From an uncultured Sphingomonadales bacterium (GTDB lineage Bacteria; Pseudomonadota; Alphaproteobacteria; Sphingomonadales; Sphingomonadaceae): a stretch of DNA of 9,226 bases. A model generated the notes under the pieces. That model had not been told where the DNA came from, ran no database searches, and was given only the letters and a program-made list of their open reading frames with translations. Made by a program: the position numbers and the translations under genes. Location of the stretch: the NCBI GenBank assembly GCA_903828025.1, contig CAIKKO010000322.1:1-9226 (forward strand), in the 5' to 3' direction. Of the stretch, positions 5,427-9,226 are shown piece by piece. Positions within the stretch are counted from its first letter, which is position 1, and every line of letters starts with the position of its first letter.

Positions 5427-5756
5427 TTAAGGCAGCGGCTGCGCCTCGGTCAGCGCGAAGCTGCCGTCGAGGTGTTGCCACACCGTTGCTTGCCAGTGCG
5501 AACCATCGGCAAATTTGAGCACCATGCGGATATTGGTGCCCGCGACGATCTGGGTCTGAACCGAGCTGACTTCAGCCAGCGCACCGTGGCCGGCCGGAAC
5601 CAGCCCGGCGGCATACTTCGCGGCCGCCTGAACATCCTCATCCTTCGGATCGGCAGCCTGCCACCCGCCTGCAATCACCGGGTCCGGAACCGAAACTGGT
5701 GCGCCCGTGTGGCAGGCAGACAGGCCCAGCGCCAAAGCGAACGAGAGCACTCGCAC
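5427..5756 (-). CDS. Cystatin-like lipoprotein
   Basis: With the GTG at 5756 the product has 109 residues: a short lipoprotein signal MRVLSFALALGLSAC with lipobox L-S-A-C (Cys15), then a mature domain of about 94 residues. The domain has the cystatin layout: an early Gly pair (GGW, 30-32), a helix (DVQAAAKYAAGLV, 41-53), the central hairpin motif QxVxG as QIVAG (69-73), then two strands with Trp88 and Trp93 (TVWQHLDGSF). Cystatins inhibit papain-like (C1) cysteine proteases by inserting the QxVxG loop in the active site; a lipidated bacterial form would sit in the periplasm or outer membrane. Start choice: GTG at 5756 gives a basic n-region; a GTG two codons later has GGGG 7 bases upstream; longer frames would run through the divergent promoter region. 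Function as inhibitor is inferred. Confidence 0.75.
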   Translation of the reverse strand: MRVLSFALALGLSACHTGAPVSVPDPVIAGGWQAADPKDEDVQAAAKYAAGLVPAGHGALAEVSSVQTQIVAGTNIRMVLKFADGSHWQATVWQHLDGSFALTEAQPLP

Positions 5757-5799
5757 GCCCCAATTGCGGTTTTTGCAACCAGCGCCGCGATCATTACAT

Positions 5800-5827
5800 T
5801 TGCCGCCAGACCACCGAAGCATAGATA
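5800..5827 (+). promoter_or_regulatory. Candidate sigma70 promoter for the small exported protein
   Basis: TTGCCG (5800-5805), 16-bp spacer, TAGATA (5822-5827), about 65 bases before the ATG at 5893, in the 136-bp gap between divergent genes. A weaker alternative is TTGCAA (5774-5779) with TACATT (5796-5801). Match by eye only. Confidence 0.3.
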
Positions 5828-5892
5828 CGGGGGCAACGAAAACACAGGGGTGCTCGAAGGCAATTCTTTCCGATTTCAAAGGGGAACTTGCC

Positions 5893-6189
5893 ATGAACTT
5901 CAAATCCTTCCAGTTCGCTGCCGCCGCTCTGCTGCTTGCTGCGCCGGTTGTTGCTACTGCAAAAGACGCTGATGCTGCAAACCAGTTCTCGCATCAGGGC
6001 GTGATCTACCAGTACACCACGGAAGTGACCGGCGCCGAGCGCGTTATTCGCGGCACCGCCTATGCCGGCAAGGTTCCCTTCGAACTGCACGTCAAGGGCA
6101 AGGTGGTTTCGGGCACGTTCAACAACCAGTCGGTCGAATTCACCCAGGCCGAAGCCCGCTCGATGGGCATTCTCGTCGCTGCAAACTGA
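5893..6189 (+). CDS. Small exported protein of unknown function
   Basis: 98 residues. The N-terminus is a clear Sec signal peptide: Lys4, a hydrophobic core about 8-19 (FAAAALLLAAPV), and an A-T-A site cutting after Ala23. The mature part, about 75 residues, contains no cysteine and reads as alternating beta strands (QGVIYQYTTEV, RVIRGTAYAG, PFELHVKGKVVSGTFN, QSVEFT), ending MGILVAAN. It is probably periplasmic or secreted. The start is firm: GGGGA lies 7 bases before the ATG, and a strong terminator follows. I do not recognise the family. It diverges from the cystatin-like lipoprotein gene, so the two may share control; a shared function is not shown. Confidence 0.85.
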   Translation: MNFKSFQFAAAALLLAAPVVATAKDADAANQFSHQGVIYQYTTEVTGAERVIRGTAYAGKVPFELHVKGKVVSGTFNNQSVEFTQAEARSMGILVAAN

Positions 6190-6206
6190 GCTGTCTACCC
6201 GAAATG

Positions 6207-6240
6207 AGCCCTTGCCCCCGGTCCGGTGCAAGGGCTTTTT
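6207..6240 (+). terminator. Intrinsic terminator of the small exported-protein gene
   Basis: AGCCCTTGC (6207-6215) pairs perfectly with GCAAGGGCT (6228-6236), with a 12-base loop and a run of five T (6236-6240). It starts 17 bases after the stop and is the clearest rho-independent terminator in the window. Confidence 0.9.
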
Positions 6241-6246
6241 CGTGGG

Positions 6247-6312
6247 CCGGGCGGCATTGCTGGCTATCGCGCCGCCAAAGGCCTACCGCTGATATCCGGG
6301 CATGCCGCCCGG
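6247..6312. repeat. 11-bp inverted repeat before the 45-aa gene
   Basis: CCGGGCGGCAT (6247-6257) and ATGCCGCCCGG (6302-6312) are exact reverse complements separated by 44 bases. The right arm ends just before the ribosome site GGAGAG (6315-6320) of the 45-aa gene, so folding could affect its leader. The spacing is long for a hairpin; the role is unknown. Confidence 0.45.
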
Positions 6313-6325
6313 ACGGAGAGCGAGC

Positions 6326-6463
6326 ATGGCCAAAAGCCAGAAGAAATCGAGCCGCGAAGTGCGCAAGCCCAAGGCCGAAGCGCCCAAGAAGCTCAACGCC
6401 TCCAACCCCAGCACGAAGCCGGGCGTGGTCGCCGGGCTCGACAACATGAAGCGCGGCGGCTGA
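6326..6463 (+). CDS. 45-aa lysine-rich small protein
   Basis: The ATG at 6326 has GGAGAG with 5-base spacing, the best ribosome site in this stretch. The product starts MAKSQKKSSREVRKPKAEAP and continues lysine-rich to residue 31, then ends GVVAGLDNMKRGG; 11 of 45 residues are Lys or Arg in the first 22 alone, with no hydrophobic segment or cysteine. It is probably disordered and basic, so binding to RNA, DNA or ribosomes is possible, but nothing shows this. Similar tiny MAKSQK-type basic proteins occur in sphingomonads in my memory; unverified. It stands 44 bp before the YaiI-like gene, likely in one transcript, and after the terminator at 6207-6240, so it needs its own promoter in 6241-6310. 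Confidence 0.75.
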   Translation: MAKSQKKSSREVRKPKAEAPKKLNASNPSTKPGVVAGLDNMKRGG

Positions 6464-6507
6464 CGGATTGAGCTGGGCGGGCCTGCCCTGTCTGCACGCG
6501 GCAAGCT

Positions 6508-6987
6508 GTGGCATGGACGCGGGATGAATCCCCTTCCCCCCCGCGCATTCTGGTCGATGGCGATGCCTGCCCGGTCAAGGACGAGATCTACAAAGTCGCT
6601 TGGCGGCATGAGGTCGCGGTCGTGGTTGTCAGCAATGCGCCGTTCCGGGTGCCGGTACATCCGCTGGTGCGGCGTGTGGTCGTCAGCGACGGGTTCGACG
6701 CGGCGGACGACTGGATCGCGGGGGAAGCCGGCCCGCGCACCGTGGTCGTGACCGCCGATATCCTGCTGGCGGACCGCTGCCTGAAAGCGGGCGCGCTCGT
6801 TCTCTCCTCCACCGGCAAGCCCTTTACCACTAGTTCGATCGGCAGCCAGATCGCCACCCGCGCGATCATGGCGGACTTGCGCGCAGGCGGTGATGTGATC
6901 GGCGGACCCGCGCCGTTTTCCAAGGCTGATCGCTCGCGGTTTCTTCAGGCGCTGGATGAGGCGCTGGTGCGGCTTAAGCGGCTTTAA
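6508..6987 (+). CDS. YaiI/YqxD family (DUF188) PIN-like protein
   Basis: 159 residues from the GTG at 6508. Family motifs are ILVDGDACPVK (14-24), the strand-turn VSNAPF (41-46), a segment VVVSDGFDAADDWI (57-70), VTADILLADR (81-90), and SSTGKPFT (100-107) followed by the helical C-terminal third. Conserved acidic residues (Asp17, Asp19, Asp68, Asp84) fit the PIN-like nuclease fold assigned to this family; no substrate is established. Length is normal (about 150). The GTG lacks a strong ribosome site; the upstream bases hold no ATG in frame, and the conserved region starts only 13 residues in, so a start just here is required. Confidence 0.9.
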   Translation: MAWTRDESPSPPRILVDGDACPVKDEIYKVAWRHEVAVVVVSNAPFRVPVHPLVRRVVVSDGFDAADDWIAGEAGPRTVVVTADILLADRCLKAGALVLSSTGKPFTTSSIGSQIATRAIMADLRAGGDVIGGPAPFSKADRSRFLQALDEALVRLKRL

Positions 6988-6993
6988 GCCGCA
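6968..6993. terminator. Hairpin between convergent YaiI-like and doc genes
   Basis: TGCGGCTTA (6968-6976) pairs perfectly with TAAGCCGCA (6985-6993) around an 8-base loop. The right arm includes the TAA stop of the YaiI-like gene, and the hairpin ends three bases before the doc stop on the other strand. No T-run, so a terminator role for either strand is only likely by position. Confidence 0.4.
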
Positions 6994-6996
6994 GGC

Positions 6997-7386
6997 TCAC
7001 GTCGGGCGCACGTGCTCTCGGAACCAGTCGGTGAGCTCGTCTTCGCTGAGGTCACCGGCAGCGAGGGCGAGGATGGCGACGACGAGTTCGGCATCGGTCG
7101 CGGTCAGCATGAAGCCGTTGAGTACGAGAAACGTTTCCGCGACGACTGCAGCGGTGCGCTTGTTGCCATCTACGAACGGGTGATTGCGCGCAATTCCATA
7201 GGCATAGGAGGCCGCAAGCGCAGCGACATCGGGATCGCCGTAGTCGGCTAGATTGCGCGGGCGCGCGAAGGCGCTTTCGAGCAGGCCATCATCGCGCACG
7301 CCCTCCGCGCCGCCGTGTTCAGCAAGCTGCTCGGCATGCGCCGCGCGCGCCACTTCGGACGCGACCCAGATCCAGCCCTGTTTCAC
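6997..7386 (-). CDS. doc: Doc-type toxin (Fic fold, death-on-curing family)
   Basis: 129 residues, the usual Doc length. The Fic-fold active-site motif is HPFVDGNKR (69-77), with His69, Asp73, Asn75 and Lys76; the N-K-R form instead of the Fic G-R form is what makes phage P1 Doc a kinase that phosphorylates EF-Tu and halts translation, rather than an AMPylase. Other Doc features are the opening segment RDDGLLESAFARP (31-43), AALAASYAYGIARN (55-68) and LVLNGFML (87-94). Start is GTG at 7386, two bases after the antitoxin stop; no clear ribosome site, so it should be coupled to and limited by antitoxin translation. Activity against EF-Tu is inferred from the family. No truncation seen. Confidence 0.92.
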   Translation of the reverse strand: MKQGWIWVASEVARAAHAEQLAEHGGAEGVRDDGLLESAFARPRNLADYGDPDVAALAASYAYGIARNHPFVDGNKRTAAVVAETFLVLNGFMLTATDAELVVAILALAAGDLSEDELTDWFREHVRPT

Positions 7387-7388
7387 GG

Positions 7389-7616
7389 TTACTTGGCGAG
7401 TTCGCGCAAGGCCCGCTTGCGGCGCGCCATGACGTCGCGCGCAGCAGCCATTTGTGCTTCGAAGCCCGGCTCCTCCGCCCGCAATTCGATTCCGCCCGGC
7501 GTGGTGACCACGGAGAGCGTCTCGCCGATTTCGGCACCGAGATGGGACAGCATCTCGCGCGGGAGGATGATCCCGGCGGAATTGCCGATTTTGGTGATCT
7601 TGAGTGTTGTGTTCAT
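7389..7616 (-). CDS. AbrB/MazE-type antitoxin paired with Doc
   Basis: 75 residues. The N-terminal swapped-hairpin AbrB/MazE DNA-binding domain is clear: LKITKIGNSAGIILPREML (5-23), then GAEIGETLSVV (27-37) and GIELRAEE (42-49). The C-terminal part (50-75), FEAQMAAARDVMARRKRALRELAK, is a basic amphipathic helix of the sort that wraps and blocks the toxin in Doc-paired antitoxins. It lies directly before doc in the same operon order (antitoxin first) and should repress its own promoter as a complex with the toxin. The classical P1 partner of Doc is Phd, of a different fold; the AbrB pairing is known elsewhere in proteobacteria. The start ATG at 7616 has no Shine-Dalgarno; see the promoter entry. 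Confidence 0.92.
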   Translation of the reverse strand: MNTTLKITKIGNSAGIILPREMLSHLGAEIGETLSVVTTPGGIELRAEEPGFEAQMAAARDVMARRKRALRELAK

Positions 7617-7622
7617 ACGGGG

Positions 7623-7651
7623 GTTATAACGCAAGGGTGGTGAATTGGCAA
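7623..7651 (-). promoter_or_regulatory. Sigma70-like promoter of the antitoxin-doc operon, apparently leaderless
   Basis: On the minus strand, TTGCCA (7651-7646) and TATAAC (7628-7623) are separated by exactly 17 bases. Only six bases (CCCCGT) lie between the -10 box and the antitoxin ATG, so the expected start of transcription is the A of that ATG. No ribosome site precedes the ATG, as expected for a leaderless mRNA. The -10 lies inside the 8-bp palindrome GTTATAAC (7623-7630), a plausible operator for the AbrB-fold antitoxin. Confidence 0.65.
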
Positions 7652-7680
7652 GATGCGGGCCTTGCGTATGGCCGAACGTG

Positions 7681-7726
7681 CCCCTCCACCATCCTGCGGA
7701 CGGTCCCCCTCCCCGTTGCGGGAGGA
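7681..7726. repeat. C-rich palindromic intergenic repeat, copy A
   Basis: Starts CCCCTCCACCATCC and ends in CCTCCCCG-TTG-CGGGAGG, a hairpin with one bulged base. It has the same layout as the element at 8059-8111. It begins four bases after the stop of the DUF5654-like gene (minus strand), so it may end that transcript and separate it from the antitoxin promoter. Confidence 0.65.
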
Positions 7727-7729
7727 TTG

Positions 7730-7984
7730 TCAGCCCTCCGCTTCGCGCTGGATGGTGGCTTCGCCGCCGATGCGGGCGCTGATGCGGCCGAGGATCGTGA
7801 GGACGGTGACGGCGAGGATCGTGGCGACGATGGCGTAGCTGTAGAGTCCCGCCAGATTGCTGCCCATACCGAGCAGCGCCAGCGTGGCCTTGATCGCCTC
7901 GTTCCACGCCAGCGCGGCGACGAGGCCGAGCGAGGCGGAGGCCAGCGCGATCATCGTCTGGATCATGGCTTTTGCGTCGGTCAT
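7730..7984 (-). CDS. Small two-helix membrane protein, DUF5654-like
   Basis: 84 residues with two hydrophobic helices at about 8-27 (IQTMIALASASLGLVAALAW) and 45-66 (AGLYSYAIVATILAVTVLTI). The end of helix 1, GLVAALAWNEAIKATL, is what I associate with DUF5654 proteins, small membrane proteins of unknown role found in archaea and bacteria. The basic stretch after helix 2 (GRISARIGG) suggests a cytosolic C-terminus. The ATG at 7984 has AAGGGA about 11 bases upstream. It lies 132 bp downstream of thiC on the same strand, with a repeat hairpin between, so it is likely a separate unit. Family label moderate; being a real gene is likely from codon use and start signal. Confidence 0.75.
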   Translation of the reverse strand: MTDAKAMIQTMIALASASLGLVAALAWNEAIKATLALLGMGSNLAGLYSYAIVATILAVTVLTILGRISARIGGEATIQREAEG

Positions 7985-8058
7985 TGTGTGTCAGTTCCCT
8001 TGGTTGTGTTGGGCCAAGGGTGACGCGGGACTTTCGCAAATGCAAGGGTTGGAGGTTA

Positions 8059-8111
8059 CCCCTCCACCACCCTTCGGGCGCCCCCCCTCCCCGAGCGAGC
8101 TCGGGGAGGAA
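8059..8111. repeat. C-rich palindromic intergenic repeat, copy B
   Basis: Begins CCCCTCCACCACCC, like copy A, and ends in a perfect hairpin. Same order of parts as 7681-7726 (C-rich head, small GC stem region, CCCCCTCCCC, loop, GGGAGGA), and again just downstream of a minus-strand stop codon (thiC). Probably a dispersed repeat family in this genome. Confidence 0.65.
8086..8109 (-). terminator. Hairpin just after thiC (possible terminator)
   Basis: CCTCCCCGAGC (8086-8096) and GCTCGGGGAGG (8099-8109) form a perfect 11-bp stem with a 2-base gap in sequence, seven bases beyond the thiC stop. On the minus strand it is followed by G-rich sequence, not T, so it is not a classical intrinsic terminator. 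Confidence 0.5.
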
Positions 8112-8116
8112 TGGGG

Positions 8117-9226
<1,110 letters not shown>

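Noticed and set aside
5757..5903. Longer N-terminus for the cystatin-like lipoprotein (ATG at 5903 or 5822)
   Set aside because: It would put up to 49 residues before the lipoprotein signal and run through the promoter and ribosome site of the divergent exported-protein gene.
7617..8045. Long upstream extension of the antitoxin frame
   Set aside because: It runs antisense or out of frame through the repeat and the membrane-protein gene; the AbrB domain begins at the ATG at 7616.

Overview
The window is a GC-rich (mostly about 65-70% by eye) chromosomal segment of an alphaproteobacterium, most likely a sphingomonad (Sphingomonadales). Pointers are a CcrM-type GANTC DNA methyltransferase, a dihydropteroate synthase with a long N-terminal extension, the HAD nucleotidase-dapD pairing, and C/G-rich palindromic intergenic repeats. 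This is inferred from gene content; no 16S or other marker is present. Apart from the left edge and one toxin-antitoxin pair, it reads as housekeeping chromosome. No stretch over 300 bases lacks a gene.

Left edge (1-763): a + strand fragment of a papain-like C1 peptidase (about 55% GC in the first 180 bases) runs head-on into the first 197 codons of folP on the - strand. The two share a junction of about 21 bases that fits both proteins. This is either a real rearrangement or, I think more likely, an assembly chimera.

Minus-strand block (792-2943): rnhB (RNase HII), then ccrM, then a possible 41-aa ORF, then folP. The 201-bp gap between rnhB and ccrM holds eight GANTC sites, the target of CcrM itself, including a symmetric triplet in a perfect dyad. 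This points to self-regulation of the methylase through DNA methylation.

Plus-strand operon (3001-5274): HAD-family pyrimidine 5'-nucleotidase-like phosphatase, dapD (lysine/peptidoglycan precursor synthesis), a four-helix DoxX-like membrane protein and a PhnA/YjdM-domain protein. The last three are chained by 3-4 base stop/start overlaps. The operon faces a - strand cystatin-like lipoprotein across a 152-bp gap with two hairpins, one about 98 nt long.

Middle (5427-6987): the cystatin-like lipoprotein diverges from a small exported protein, which ends at a clear intrinsic terminator. Then come a 45-aa lysine-rich protein and a YaiI/YqxD (DUF188) PIN-like protein.

Right part (6997-9226), all - strand: thiC (C-terminal 369 residues, running off the window), a small two-helix membrane protein (DUF5654-like), and an AbrB/MazE antitoxin with a Doc (Fic-fold) toxin. 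The antitoxin promoter is placed so that transcription should start at its ATG (leaderless). Related C-rich palindromic repeats lie just after thiC and after the membrane-protein gene.
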